Shown here: one piece after another, positions 13,383-28,300 of the stretch
Layout of the letters: each line of letters begins with the position of its first letter
How positions within the stretch are numbered: position 1 is the first letter of the stretch
Made by a program: the position numbers and the translations under genes
Assembly (NCBI GenBank): GCA_013397695.1
Contig: VYZI01000204.1
Coordinates: forward strand, 721,917 to 785,916
Source of the DNA: Centropus unirufus
Taxonomy: Eukaryota > Chordata > Aves > Cuculiformes > Centropidae
Direction: 5' to 3'
DNA length: 64,000 bases
Notes under the pieces: generated by a model
What the model was told of the DNA's origin: nothing
What the model saw: the letters and a program-made list of their open reading frames with translations, nothing else
The model's database searches: none

Positions 13383-16300
13383 CTGCAAGAAACACAGATT
13401 ATTTCAATTCCATTTAGTACTAAATGATACTTAATATGAATTAGGATAAGCAATAACCTTTGACAGCTGCAGCTGGAAGGATTCAAGTTTTGCATCTATT
13501 CTGATATAGGTTTACCAACACACAACACTGGGATCATTTTGTTTGGATTGCAGCTCTCTATTGATCCTCTCTTCCATTACCAAACTTCTCCACAAGCTTC
13601 TAACCACAGGGATAGTTTGGGATTATGGCAGAAGGAAATACAGCTGGATTCTCACATCCTAGTTTATCCAACTCCTAATCAGCTGACCTCTAGCCTCCTT
13701 CCACTCCCCAGTTCTGAACTCACTGAACGCACTGTCAGATCAACTGAACGCAAACACAACCTCTGCTTCTTTTAAGCAGAGAAAAGGCAGCAATTAAAAC
13801 AACAAAACAAAAAAGTAAGACTCTACAATATCTGGTTTTGTAACCTCACTCGAGGAGCCCATTCCTCTGTGCTACATTCTGAAGGGGCAGGAGGCAACAC
13901 CGCAATCCCCAATCCCTAAAAGTTAAGCGCTGCAATACATCATAGCAAATCTTGAAGGAAACTTGCCTACTTTCTTCATATAAATCCATTGATCTAATAA
14001 AAGATCAGAAATTCCCATCAAACCTTGCACTTTCTGGGCATACACAGCTCCTTTCAAACTAACCAAAACTATCCTTCAGGAATACACCATTTTATTTTGT
14101 GCCTTCAACTGGCTTAACGGTTGTAAGCAAAAACATTTCACCCCATATCACTGAGCCTAACACACCTTCAGAGTCCAGATTTCACTCCACTGTTTTCAAA
14201 TGACAGGACTCTTACTTGACAAGGTGCAAACTTAAAATTCAGGCTTTGTTACCTTCACTGCTCGTCAATGACTTACAAGATTTTAAAGGTTAGGCTGAAC
14301 CCTGCAGTGGAACCTACACTAGGGCACCCCCCCCAGGATACTGGATAAGAAGGGCTGTTTCTGCTGGACTCAAGAAGCCACCACTGAATTCACACGTGCA
14401 AGACTTGGTATTATAACAATTCTGTTGAAATAAGGCACATAAGATAACTGAAGTCAGGGCGTTTGCTTAAAGTATCCTATAGGCAACAAGCGATGCATAA
14501 ACTCCCCTCAAAAGAGTTTTTAGCCCTTCCACTTCAGATGTGCCCTAGGTATAAGGCCTAAGTAACTCATAACATGTAGAAAGGACTCCTTACCTGTGTT
14601 TTTACTCCCGAATTCGGAGTAGAAGTCTTTATCTACTGGTTCAGGTGAAGGCGTGCGTGCAAGCAGTGACAGAACTGCCATGAGCTGCTGTATGAAGGTG
14701 TGAGTGCTGTAGCTGTCTCTTGTCAGGCAGGTGAGTATGTGATCTGCAGAGTGTCCTGAAGGAGACAGACCAGAAACCGTTCACACCTCTGCACACGGTA
14801 TTATCATCATCTCTTCAACAGGCAACTGTCATCAAAAACAATTGCTTGCAAGGATTATTTCTCCTGAAAACATGCGTCATTATTCAGAAAGCTTTCCAAG
14901 TCCTTGAAAAAAAAACCAACAAAACCCTTACAAAAGCCTCAAAACCCAAAGAATAGTATTTATCTTGATTTAGAAGATGATGTACATCTAAATTTTAACT
15001 GTTTTACCCTTGCTGTAGAGGCTCATCCTTACCATTATCTTATCATTACAATTTATCCTACAGAAAAATAATCTTCTCTTTGTGAATTTGTCATACCTAA
15101 GTTCACTTCAAATCATTTGCACAAGGGAGATTCCCTCCCTCCACTGAGATCCCAGCATAATGAGAAGATATTTTAGAACACAGGCACGCAGGGCTCAACA
15201 CGCAATGGGACCCCGAGAAAAAGCACCAGCCTGGAAACTTTACTCATGTTATTTCCATTACATTTGAAGCTGAGATCACTATCCTTCATGAACTTTAAGG
15301 CTTCATTTTCCATCCAAAGTGTCAACCACCAGTCCCACATTTTTGCCACACAGGCACGACCTTGTGATTTTGCTCTTTATTGCAAGCCAAAGACTCAGAA
15401 CAAGAAGGTCAAGTTTCTCTTCTCATGTGCCATTTAGGCAGGAGAATTTTAAAAACCACTTGTGAGACCAATTAATTCATTGATATTAACCTTCCCAGTC
15501 ACCTCAATTACAAGATGGTCCAAGACAGTATTACCAGCGCACTGGTACACCACCACTAATATCACACTGATTACTCTTAAGAAAAAGTAGCCACAAAATA
15601 ATATAGCCTTTCATCTCACTGATAAGACAGAAACCCAAAGACGAGACTAAATAGAACTGGAAAAAAACTTACAGCACAAGACTAACTCACCAGTAATTCG
15701 GAAGTATTGGTCAAACAGACCAACATTTACTGACTGGAGGTCATTAAGTTTTAGCACAAAGCAGCAAGAGAGGTGGAAAGGACTGTTTTCACAACTTGAG
15801 TTTTCTTTGTTCCAAAAATCTGTTGAAAAAGGATATGCAATAAAGTCAAAAGAAAGTTATTCTTCTTTCTATACATTTAATATCACGTTATAACTGTATC
15901 ACACTTGAAGGGAGAAATCGGGAAGAAGGTGGGAATAGTGGCTAATGATTTCTCAAGCAACAAGTACAACCAAATCACCTTAACAGCACTCCTTGAAGTA
16001 GCTGCCATATCACACTTCAATCAGGCGATGCACTAACAAAGCCCAGGAATTCAATGCATACCAGGGGTTTCACCACCCTTCACTTTCCATTTTGGTTAGG
16101 AAAGGGCTTTTAGCTGCCCAGGTGATGCTAGGGTCTATGAAATGACACCTGAGAAAAGCATAAATACAAGGGCACATGGAAGGGTCTGTGAGACGCAGCC
16201 ACGCTCAAGACCTTGTTTTAATATAAAAACCTCACATGAGTACTTTGCCCAGAGCAAACTGTGCTAGTTGCTCCCTCAACGAAGAGGTCCAGGCAAGAGC

Positions 16301-19300
16301 ACCAACTAAAACCAGTACTTAAACTGAAGATAACCACACAGACAGGGATTAAGTTTATAACCTGATTTTTAAAGGATCAGAATAGCTCTCTCACCTGACT
16401 GGTGCTCATCAGCATGAATGAAAGAATCATCCAACAGAAAGTAAATTGCTTTTGTTGAGAGAAGCACACAAGCCATCACTTCCACACTGGGAGTCTTGTA
16501 AAACAGAACTGAAGACCACATGAGATGCCTCAGCTCTTCATTTTCCACCTAAGACGTAAATTATATTTCCTAAATCACTTGGCACACTTGAGGTAAGGGA
16601 CTAGAAACCCATCTCTATTCCTCAATAAGCTTTTCAATTGACATTTGTACTCAGACCACAAAAATTTAGGACTTAAAAACGCCACAGGATGAATTTAAAG
16701 GTAGGACTCGTACTTTTAAATTTTGTGTTCCCCACACAGATAATAAATCTGTTATTCAGGAATCAGGTTTAGCTGTTCACATTTCTGGAGTCCCTACAGC
16801 CATGCCCAGGTTGTATTCATGCACCCATCTTAAAGAAGACAGGACGGGTATTTATTGATTTACCCAGACACCATCACAAAATTCCACTCCAGGAATTTTT
16901 TTTTCTTTTTGCTACTTTCAAGACAAAAAGTGAGAGACATTCTTGGAGCAATTGGATAAGAAATACGCTAACATACTCCGCTATTCTGCATCAAGGATCC
17001 TGAAGGCAAAGTCCACCTGGCAGGACCCCAATTGCTGTAGCAAGGAACACAAAAGGGAGCAACAGAAACAGGGTTTGGACCAAAATACTTCCAGATTCCA
17101 GATCCTAACTCTTGCTTTTTAAGTTTGATCAGCGAAGTTATTTTTAAAGCATTGTCTCGTATCGACAGGTCACAATGCCTCTTTTTATACACCATAGCCA
17201 GGCACAATACCTCTGCAATGTTGCCATGGAAAAACTCAACGAGGGCATTTCCTTGCAGTCCAGCCACATACTGCAGAGACACAGAAACAGGGAGGTGAAG
17301 TGGAATCTGGTTGTCTTCTGTTATCTTCTGCAGCAGAAACTCAGAGGGATATAAAGATGACAGTGTCAGATGTGGCTTGCAAAAACTAGAAGAGATCCAG
17401 GAAGAAAAAAAATTAAAAAATTAGGGAAATACATAGCTCTTCCCCTACAAAAAGTAATGATTGATATTTCAGTCTTCTATTCTTGATAGTTTACTTAAAC
17501 TGCTCTTGAGCATGGCTGTTAATCTGCTATGACCTCCCACTACAGCAATGAAATAAGTTCTCCTACAAGAAAATATATTTTACATTGCAACAACAAAACA
17601 AAACGGAAACAAAGGAAAAAGGTGGACACGTAGAGCCCAGGATAACCATTCACACATACTACAGAGTACCAGAATGAAAAAGTCCTTCAGTGCCAGGCCA
17701 AATCCAATTACAGCTGAAAACACTGGCCATACCCAATTAACCTCAACCCCATGGAATAGACCCTGGGAACCATTACCTTGCTGACTGACCACGTCTGTTT
17801 GCCTCCACAAGGTGATTTCTTACAGCATCTGATTTACTCGAAGCTTTGGAAATAACAATGGTCTTAACATCCTGCAGGAGTGTCCTCAGAAGACTGTAGA
17901 TTCTCAGGAAGTGGAATTTCTCATGAGGTAGAACAAACACTGCTGTAACAAATCTGTATCCAACCAGTAACTCCAGCACGTGCCCATCTGAAAACGAGCC
18001 CTTCTGCTGGGCGGAACCATGAGTCGGGTGCAACACCAGTGATGCTAAGGGAATCCTATTCAGCTTAAACACACTTAAATCTTCTGTGCCTACCCATTTC
18101 CCTGGCAGTAAACTGAAATCCACCTTGATTATGTACAAATGCTGGGGCGTTAGAAGTATCCAACACGGATGGACCACACAGGGACCCTGGTCAGAAGATT
18201 TATAAACTGAGGAATAAAGTGCAGAACACAAAGGAGTTTTTGACCACTCTTTGTTATTGCCAGCTGACTCCGGCTGATCCAAGATGTTCCGGACACTGCT
18301 TTTACTCCCATAAACAAGGTACGTTGGGAAACAACCTTTTATTTCAACATCTTCTGCTGAAATGCAATTCAATTCCATGAGCTGACAGAGAAACTCTTGG
18401 AGGTTGGCTTTACCACAGTACAAGGTGGAGCTGGGTAACACTGATGTGTAGTGTTGAGAGCAACACGCGTGTAAACAGGAGTAAAAGTCTTGAAGATTCT
18501 GGGAGTCGGAAACAACAAACAAGCAGTTGTCGCTGTTTTTCAGCTTCAGTGTTAAACAGGTTTCTGGCAGGAGAAAGCCAAATTCTGTTAGGTCAGTATA
18601 TGGAAAACACAGCGTTAACTTCAAGGTAGAAGAGATGTGCTGGCAATTTCCTCTCAATTCCTGATGAGGAATCTCAAACACAGCCAGCACCTCATCCGTC
18701 AAAACCAAACAGGAAGCAAACTGCCTGAGTCCTTTATGAACATGAATGGAAAAGCTCCAGAGGATTTTGACTATGTCACTCTCCTCTGCTGTGCTGTCAG
18801 ACAACTGAGTATCCGAAGAAGTGCCGAGTTCAAAAGTCTGTTCTCCTTCATCAAGTCCCATTTCAAAATATCCACCTTCTTTGTCTATGGTTCTGGAATC
18901 CCCTGGAGGGCTTCCTTTATTCTCGGTAAAGGAGTGGGGTGATCTCGGCACAGTCTGCACTATCGAGGCAGAAAGGTGCTGGATAAACTCTTGGTTTGTG
19001 GCAGTGTAGGACATACAATTAAAAGGCAAGATGATCGTGTCACAGGGGTCGGGCATAGCGTGGTGTTCTTCCTCTGAAGGATCCAAGCTTCAAAAGAGAT
19101 AACAAGCCATTAAGTCCAAGCTCGAGTTTATAGACAGCCATAGCTACAATTCATACAATCAGAGAATCACAGAATGGTTTGGGTTGGAAGGGACCTTGAT
19201 CACCCAGTTCCACCCCCTGATTCGTGGTGCTATTTCCCCAAACTTTGAGGTTTACTCTTGTTACTACTATTAAGACAGTGTCATTTCATAAAACACCTTT

Positions 19301-22300
19301 GTACTGCATAAAACCATTGATTTGAGAGGCAGGTAGTGCGTAATTCCATAGCAAGTAAGAATTGTTTAATTCCTCTTCCATTTCCCAACTCCAATAACCA
19401 CCCATGTTTACAAGTTAAAGCACTTTCAAAGTGCTAAAGCAAGAGCCGTTTTGAAAACCACCAGGGTTCAAACGTTAAAAACACTTCACACCATTAAAAT
19501 TATTTTATTCAAAAAAACTCAAGAGGCAGGAATAGAAGAGACCGTTCTGACTCAAAGGCCGAGTTGAAAAGTGCAGCACCCACTGGTGTTATCCAAAGGC
19601 TACACCAAGGACTTCAGCCAGAGCTTCTATATCTAGCTTACCACATTTGATGACCTCTTCCATACTTTTTGCATGAATCCAGTAGAGTGGCAGGTGCCTA
19701 AGGAAAAGAAAACATCAGGAAGCTATCGAGTACGTAGAGCTGCTGCCAGAATTCAGCATACACGAAAGACAAAGCTAATGTTGGCTCCCACGTTCTAATG
19801 TTATCCAGCTCTCTGGAAAGTCCTCTTGCACTCACAGGCAGCTGAACAGGTACCCATTGAAGAGCCCCAAACACTGGTTCCTCTAGGTTGGGCATTCAAT
19901 TAAGGCAGGAAAATAACGTATCCTGCTTGAGAACACACACAGCCTGCGACCTATAGACATTTTGGCACACCATGCATTTTTCCTGAAATGAGGCAAAAAG
20001 GGCAAAGAACTTGACAAAGACCAACCACACCGGTAGCAAAGGAGGGGGTTCCCTCAAGTCTTGCCGTCTCAATCCTTGAAGCCCTGCGTGTTTCCAAAAC
20101 AGCAAATAAAATCACAATATAGAAGCTACCAAACAGCAGGAGCTTGAAGGAGACAAATTAAGGCCATTATCTACTGATAAGGAAAAGTTTTTTTCACGCT
20201 ACTAGCAAGAGAATCCCCCTTCCAGTAACTGATATTGTCATCTTTCACTCAATATCTACGTGGATATTAAATAATGGGATACTAATACTGGGCAGATAAA
20301 AGTGGTGACAGAGTGACAATAATTCTCTGCAGTTCCTGTAAGCATAACCATTTAATTCACAAGGTGGACCAACCCCTTCATTCAAATTTGGGGCAACCTC
20401 CTTATCCATTATAATAGCACCAGGGATCAAAGCTGATTTGCTATTGATTATCATGATAACACAAGTTTAATATCAGAAATAAGCTTGTAAAAACACTTTA
20501 TAAACACTCATAAAATAAACAGAAGGATGGCAATTACCCGATTTTTACATCTGGAGTCTGGCATTTCAAGGCATCTCTGGGGAACTGTATGGTCTGTAGG
20601 AGTCGAACCACTGGATGGCAAAAAACTGCTGGCTAGGACTATTTCTTCACAAATTATTTCTAGAACAAACATAAACAGCTCTTAAAATCACTGAAGGAAA
20701 CCCAAAGTGAACGTCTAACAGTACCTGACAAACAGAGTTAAAATTGTAAAATCAAGACCTGATCATAAATCATAATAGTCGGGCCAAAAGCAGGTAGAAC
20801 TTCAGACTAATTACAGAATTATCTTTAGCTGCACTGAAAATTGCAATAAAGATCACTAAAGCTCATTTCTGAAGCCAACAATCCATTTAAATCCCAACAT
20901 CTGGCATTAAGAATTCTTCACGTGACTTAGTTTTAATAGAAATAGTCAGGATTGCTAATGCCAACCCTTTCCTCTACCAAAACATTGCCAGGCTGGTAAA
21001 ACCCCAGAGCACTCTTTGTAAGCCTCAGAGCCTTCTCTCAGATTTCTGCAGGCTTCAAGTGACCAGGAATAACCTCTGTGGAAAACCTTCGACCAGACTC
21101 AGAAGGTCTGGTCCCTCAAACGCAACTCAAGACAATTATCTCACCTTTTTGAAAGGTTTGAGGCTGAATCATCAATAAAAACTTATCCTGAGAGCAGGTA
21201 ATGAGTGCATGGAAGCCAGCATTCTCAAGGACACTTGGCCTTTTTGCCTGTTTGGTATTAAGAGCATTACACTGACAGAGCAAATTATTTTCATTATTAC
21301 CACTATGTCAGCCAGCTCAAATATATAAATATGCAAATAAACAGCATTAGTGTGGCTGTGTGCCTGGCTTGAGCATAAAAACTCCTGCATTTATCTTTTT
21401 GGCTGGCTGGTAAAGTTTAGGAGGTTATATCAAACCATCTTAGAGCCGGAGGAAACACAAGAGGTATTTATTACCCCAACAAAATACTGTGTTAGCAAGA
21501 AGGAAACGCCAACTGCCAGGAAAGACATAACATGACAGCATTATTTTTGGTTTTCTGCTTCCTGTATAAATATTTAATCTTTTCCCATAAGTCATTTGCC
21601 ACTGACATTTAATTTGTATAATATATTACGGAAACAGATGGCATCTAGAAAAACTGCAGAGAAAACAATTAATAGAAATAGCATTATCAGGAAATTAATT
21701 CTATTATTCATGATTTAAAGTCTAGCAGCGAGATTAATTCATAACATATTTCTGGGGTTTTTTTCCCTTTTTTTTTTAAACAGATTTCTCAAAATCAGTA
21801 TTTTGAATCCAAATCTTGAGAGCTGATACACAGCAAATAATCAATTTCTACTGTTAAAGCTGGGAAAGAGCCCACCCATTTTCCCACTATCCATAAAAGC
21901 CTTCTGAGATTCTACTTAAGAAAACTTAAGGAACAGGACTACAGTCAATCCATCTCGACTCTTATACCAGTCTTTCTCTTCAACTCCCAAGCATTTCAGA
22001 GAGATCTAGATTAATTTTTCTCCCGTGACTCATTTCCTCTAAAAATTTACTGTAATAGGAAACGACTATTGACAAATCACTTTTTAAAAGTCCTAGCAGT
22101 TACTTGCAGGCACTTTTACAGCCAGCCCTGTCTAAGACTGCAGGTTTTTCTATCGACAAATGGTCTCAGTCCTGTAACTGAAATGCTGAAGGCTTTAAAG
22201 CAAGCAATGACTTCACATTGGAAAAAAAAAAAGCACATGAAAAGTTACCTAGAAGGGCCACAAAAGCAAATTGAGTACATAAATAGCAACTAAATCTGTA

Positions 22301-25300
22301 TCTAAGCTGTCTGTCCTTTGATCAAATGCTGTCACAACACATTTTGATGGAGTGAGCTAGGAAACCTCTACTGATTGTGCAGAAATCACAGCAAGGGACT
22401 TTTTTCAGCAAGCCAACTTTTCAGGCGCTTCCCTCCCCCGTCCACCAGTTTACTGGCAAAAATAAGCTGTTCCACACAAATTGAGAATATAATCCTTGCT
22501 CTCTTAAATGGTTACTGAATGCTCCCACTATTCACACTCTACTGCACAAACAACAGCCAAACAAAGTATCTTTATCTCCTGCTCAGTCACAAATGAACAT
22601 TGACATAAGTCAGCCAAGTGACAGCTAAGCCATTCTTCCAAGTTCCTAATGCCACAGGCCCACGTGTTTGAAACACGCAGGAACAATCATGTTCAGGTCC
22701 AGCAGGTGCTGGAGAGCACAACAGATGCGCTGAAATCACAGGCACAGTCGGAACACTCATCCTACACCTGCCTTTTACTCATCTCCTTGATTTGTCTTCC
22801 TTCTGGGTGGACAGAAGTGCAGCCCCACAGAAAAAAAAAAAGAAATAATGGAACAAATGCTGCTTGAGCTCATGTTTTGCAGACCAAGAACAAGCAGAGG
22901 AAGAGTTTCAAAACCCATCGATGCCTGCCCTGGTTTTCCATTAAGGCCATGTATCTGAACTAGGAAAAAATCCATAATCCTCTGCTGGTGATTTCTGCAG
23001 GACGATGCAGTAAAAATCCTGTACCTAGACTTCCCCATGTTAATTAACACCATGGTAAACAACAGCTCAGCTTTGCCCATTCCCCACTTCCATGTTCTAA
23101 GCCAATACTACCAGGTCTTGGTACTTTGCCTTGCTAAGCCCTATATCCACGCACATAATATTCATGTATATCAATGCAGCTTAGAAAAGCAGAACCAAGA
23201 GGCTCAGCCCAGCAGCACGATACATACATGATTACCTTGGCTGGAGCTGACAGGACGAGGCAGAGAGGGAGAAGAAGGACGAACAGTAAGAGAACAGTTT
23301 GATTTGGAGCTGGTAGCAGTGAGCCTGGAGTCCTCACTGATCTAATAAAGAAAGCACGCAGTGATTAAAGAAACAAACTAAACACGCAGGACACATCAGA
23401 TCCTGATATGAGCCTACCGAAGCTTTCTCTATTTCAGTAAAAGGAAGTAGCGCCAACTTTTTTGGAGGGGGTATCACATTCTCCAGTGTTTCTACTTTCA
23501 CATTATGCCCCTAAGAATTCATTTAGTGAAGTCATTCTGATCTTTGATCACCACTGACAAAACTAGCAGCACGTTTCACAAACCACTACAGACTGAAAGC
23601 AGGATTTCTACGCTGCAGCAACAGAACAGGTTCTGCTAAGTTTATTATACTAAAACAAGGCCAGGCAGCTGCACAGCACAGAACACGAGAAGGCAAGCAG
23701 GATTCAGATTTCTGATTCTTAATCACTGCTAAATACCCACAAGAACAACGTTTGGGAGTCCCTTCAGCACTCTGCAACGCAAACAGTAAATTCACACCTC
23801 TGCAATACTTGTACGAGATGTGAAATTCAGCTGTTAAGCTCAACTGCATATTCATTGTGCACACCACTAAGTCATTTAATTTTTATCTCCCACCTCCTCT
23901 CTCCCAAGGCAGCACAGAGAAAGGAAGATCAGGTAATGACTGAAATTACATTGAAAACTAAGTAAAAAAAGAAGCAACATTAGAAGCTCATCCCATGCAA
24001 AAGCACAAAAAAAATAGAAACGTTTTAATGTTAAGGAAAATTTAATGCATTCTGCACAGCTCTCATTTGCAGAAGCCTTTGCAAGCTTTTTGTATGCAAC
24101 ATGTTCTACACCTCCCAGAGCACCAAACTCACCTTTTTATCAGAGTTGCTCAGTTTGTACTTCACCTCCTTTGCTTTCTGAATAGCTTTTAGCACTTCCA
24201 CAGTGTCCAGCTCCTTTTCTGTTGTAACAACGTTATCCAAACAGACCTTAACAAAAAAGTTAAAACACCTTAAAACATTGAAAACAAGGCACCTTTGCCA
24301 TTTATTTTTATGAATGTCATAATAAAAAGGTTTTAAGAAGCAGCGCTTATTCCAGACACCAGCTTCTAAGCAGCAGTGCCCCATGGCTTACCTCTGCAGC
24401 CCTGTCCCCAAACTGAGCGAGGACTTTGGTCCGGTAATCAGGGATGATGCTCAATGGGTTGCTGGATAAGACCACCTTTTCTAAGCACGGGAGGCTTCCT
24501 ATATTTTTTACTTCATCAATCTGAAAGTTATTGAATAAAAGGATGAATGTACATTGATTCGATGCAAATGAACATAGAGAGTGCTTCTTCCATAAATGAC
24601 ATACAATAACCAGGAAAATAGTTTTTATTTGCAGTTTCACCCACTAAAAAGAAATTGCTTGTGCACAATTTGAGACTGAAAATCAAGTGTTACCTGTTCT
24701 ATTTTGTTGTTGCTCAGATCCAAGTTGACTAACGAGTACAGTTTGTTAAGCCCACACAGCCTTTCCAGCTGATTTCCTGCTAAATTCAGGGTTTTGATGT
24801 TTCCCAGCTTTGTGTGAACACCTTCCAGTGATGTAACCTTGTTGTAGGATAAGTCCAGGTGAACGAGGTTGTAAAGATGCTACGAAAGCACAGAAAAAAC
24901 CTGTCAGACACCAGTTCATTGACATTAAACAATATTAAAAGACACTGTTTTGGGGAGGGGAAGATTGAGGCTAGACATTAGGAAGAAATTCTTCATGATG
25001 AAGGTGAGGAGGAGCTGGCCCAGGTTGCCCAGGGAAGTGGTGACTGCCCCATGCCTGGAGGTGCTCAAGGTCAGGCTGAACAGGGCTTTCGAGCGGTACA
25101 GTCCAGTGGGTGGTGTCCCTGCCCATGGAAGGGAGGTGCAACTGGATGAACTTGAGGTTCCTACCAACCCAAACCACTCTACACTTCTATTATAGTTGCT
25201 TGTTGTGCAACTCTTTTCATGTTGGACATCGCCAAGCTTGAAAAACATGACACAAAATTACTCCTTACGCAGTTTCAAGCTTGGAGTAAGGAACTTTCTC

Positions 25301-28300
25301 AAATACATCTTTACCAACCCACAGATACAGCAGGCACGGAATGAATTTAGTCAAGAATTAAATGATTTATGTCCGAAGAAACAAAAATAGCCAAAGTAAG
25401 AAATCCACCACTAAGTACTTCCCATTATGAAGGATAAGCTGTTTGGAACTTAAACCTCTCTTTATAAAGAGAAGCACAAAATTCTGAAGCAAGAAAATCT
25501 GTGTTCTATGGTCCCAGACAGACTGGATGAAAATTCACCTTCAAAAGCACCACTCACCTGTAAATTTTCTACCAGAGACACCCCATTGTGACTCAAATCC
25601 AGGAACTCAATCTTTGGAGTTAATTTCTAGAAAAGGACAAAAATGCACGTGTTAAATCCATTGTAGCTTATAAATCAGAACATGCTCCCTTCACTATCAG
25701 CTGACCAACAAGCAAAGGAGAGGTTCACCCCATGAACCATCCCTTTGCTCAGCTCTTGGGATTAAAATAGCATTCCCTGTGACCTGGTGCAATCAGAGTT
25801 GAATCTTCCTCTGATAAAGCCAAGCTACTTTGAGAAGCATCGTTAAGTTTTAATCATTTTCTCACTGAAGACAAATAAGTTGCCCCCAGTTTAGTCCCAC
25901 TCACTATAGATCAAGCTCACTAAGAGGTGCTCGGCTTAAAGAAGCCTTTCTAAGTTGCACAGAAACTTGGATAAAGATGCCAGTACCAAAACCCACACTA
26001 AGTGACTCGTTTTCTTGTTTTGATTTACTAGCCAGGCACTACAAGCTCACATAAACCTCTCAAAAATGCACTTTAACCCAGAAAGTCTTTTTTGGAGGAG
26101 TCCAACTTGAATTTGATGCTCAATTTTGATGTTAATATATTTGTATTAGTTTTATCTTGGTTGTAATTTTACCAATGATTTGCCTCATAGTCGAGGCCTG
26201 GACTCAGAGCTGAAGAACCCTATGTCTACCTCACAAATAACAAGAGTAGCTCAATATTGTTCACATCTGACACATGACCTTGAGATTAATGCTAATTCTT
26301 TTATTAATAACTAATTTACAACACAACTTTAAGCTACTGGTGAAACACTCCAAACATTGTTTCTATGCTCTTCATGTTTTGATGTCAAGAAGGCTGCCAA
26401 GCAAGCCATAGGTTTTCAAACACACAGGAAGCTTCAGCCTTGTGAATTCTCCAAAGTGGAACCGAAGAGGTGTTTTGTTCTTTTTTTTCCCATTTGTGAA
26501 AGTGGCCTAAGGCCAATGCAAACAGAAGCGCATTTCAAAGTCAGTAACTCTGGCAGCGTCACCTACAGAGCACAGAATGACAAACTTCTCTCCTTTAGCA
26601 AAGAAAATCTCACAGTAATAAAGGGAAAAAGTCTCCTAAGCATTACTTTGGGTAGGAAACCAACATGAAGTGCAGCTGAAAACCTTTCAGGAAGGATAAA
26701 GCAAAATATCCCTGCTGTGTGATGTGCCACAGCAGATCGCTTGTACCTTTCTATGGGGAAAAAAACACTTCTTACCACTGAATCATCAATTTGAGAGATG
26801 CTATTGTGACTCATATCCAAAGTTGTTAAAGTTCTCCAAGTTGGGATAATTGCTGTCACTGGGCAACTTGAAGATGCACCCTCTGGCTCCCACTGATCAA
26901 ACTCTGAGGCCTCAGGCACGAGGATTTCCTGTTTAAGAGAAACACACCAAAATATTATGCTTACATCTTCTCTGAAAGCAATCCAAACAACCTTCCATGA
27001 GGGAGAATTATAAGTTTTATAATCACCTAGGACTGAAACTGTAGATTTCAAAATGTGAGCTGACTGGGTCAGAACTGGTTTAGATCTACAGGGAGGGAGC
27101 TCCAACACTCCCTCCAATCCAAACTGGGGAATGGGGAGGAATAATAGGGACTGAAAAACTATACTACTGGATGTCCCTTGCCAAATCAAAGCCCAGAGAA
27201 AAGAATGAGATGCATGCAATTCAGTCTTGGATGAATTGGAAGCATAAATCCACATGAAAGCACCAGAAAAGCCCCTGTGAAGGGACAAGGGTAAACATTC
27301 TTCCATGTATTAAAGCTGAGATTCTGAAAGGTTAATAAATCCTTGGTTTTAGAGGTAGTTCCATGGCTTTAGAGCTAGAACCTGTAACAGGCAGGACAGA
27401 AAAGTGCATGGACAACACATGAATAGTTCCACAACGAGCATGTTATTTCTGCACGTGCTTTGAACACTCACCAGAAGCAGGAACGTACTCTTACCTTCAT
27501 GGATGTTGCTGAAAAGCGAACGCTCATTGTGGCCAGAGCATGTTTTGATGAAGTCAGCCCTTTGATGAGGTTTCCTCCACAATGACTGATCTAGTTAAAA
27601 AAAAAAATGTTAACATTAGAAAAGCTAGAACAGACAATTCTGAGAACAAGAGGTAGCTAAAAGCTTCAATAGAAGATTCTCTACTGATCTGGAAAGTGGT
27701 TACAGCTCCCTTAAAATCTCCTGGGAACATCAGGTCCAAAAAATAGCAACATTTGGTAAAGATAAAGCAAGAAATTGGAGACAACTATAGAAAAGGGAAA
27801 TTCTAACATTTATTTGAACAAACCTTGTTCTTTGTTGACTTCTACGTGTCCTGTGTATTTCTTCAAGGTGAAACTACCCAGGCAGTTTAAATGGACAGAG
27901 TATTTTAATTTTACTGTTACCAACAAGAGGCATCTCAAGCTAGGGCACTACTTGCAGACACCTTTAGGTTCCACGTTTTGTTTGCTTTTCTAATTACCAC
28001 TATTAATTTGTGGACAGCATTCAGCATTAAAAGTGTCAATCTGGCACCAGTCAATACAAAGCTTTACAAGAGTGTACAATTACAAGAAGTCTTCAAGATC
28101 AACACCCTTTTTTTTCCCAAACATACTAAGCAAAGCTACACCTGAAACTACCCACATTCCCAGAAAAGGGGAAACCTGAGACCATTCTGCAACATCCTCT
28201 CTGCAGCCCCCTGTAGATTCCTTCCCACATTAAAATGTCAATTTATCACTGACTCCAGGAATCCACTTTGGTTCTTCACCAACTCAATCTCATATCGATG

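Noticed and set aside
19642..19697. Alternative reading of NISCH exon 15 as HLPLYWIHAKSMEEVIKC
   Set aside because: This frame looks protein-like but its phase joins neither to exon 14 (ends phase 0) nor to exon 16 (needs phase 2), so the APATLLDSCKK frame was kept.
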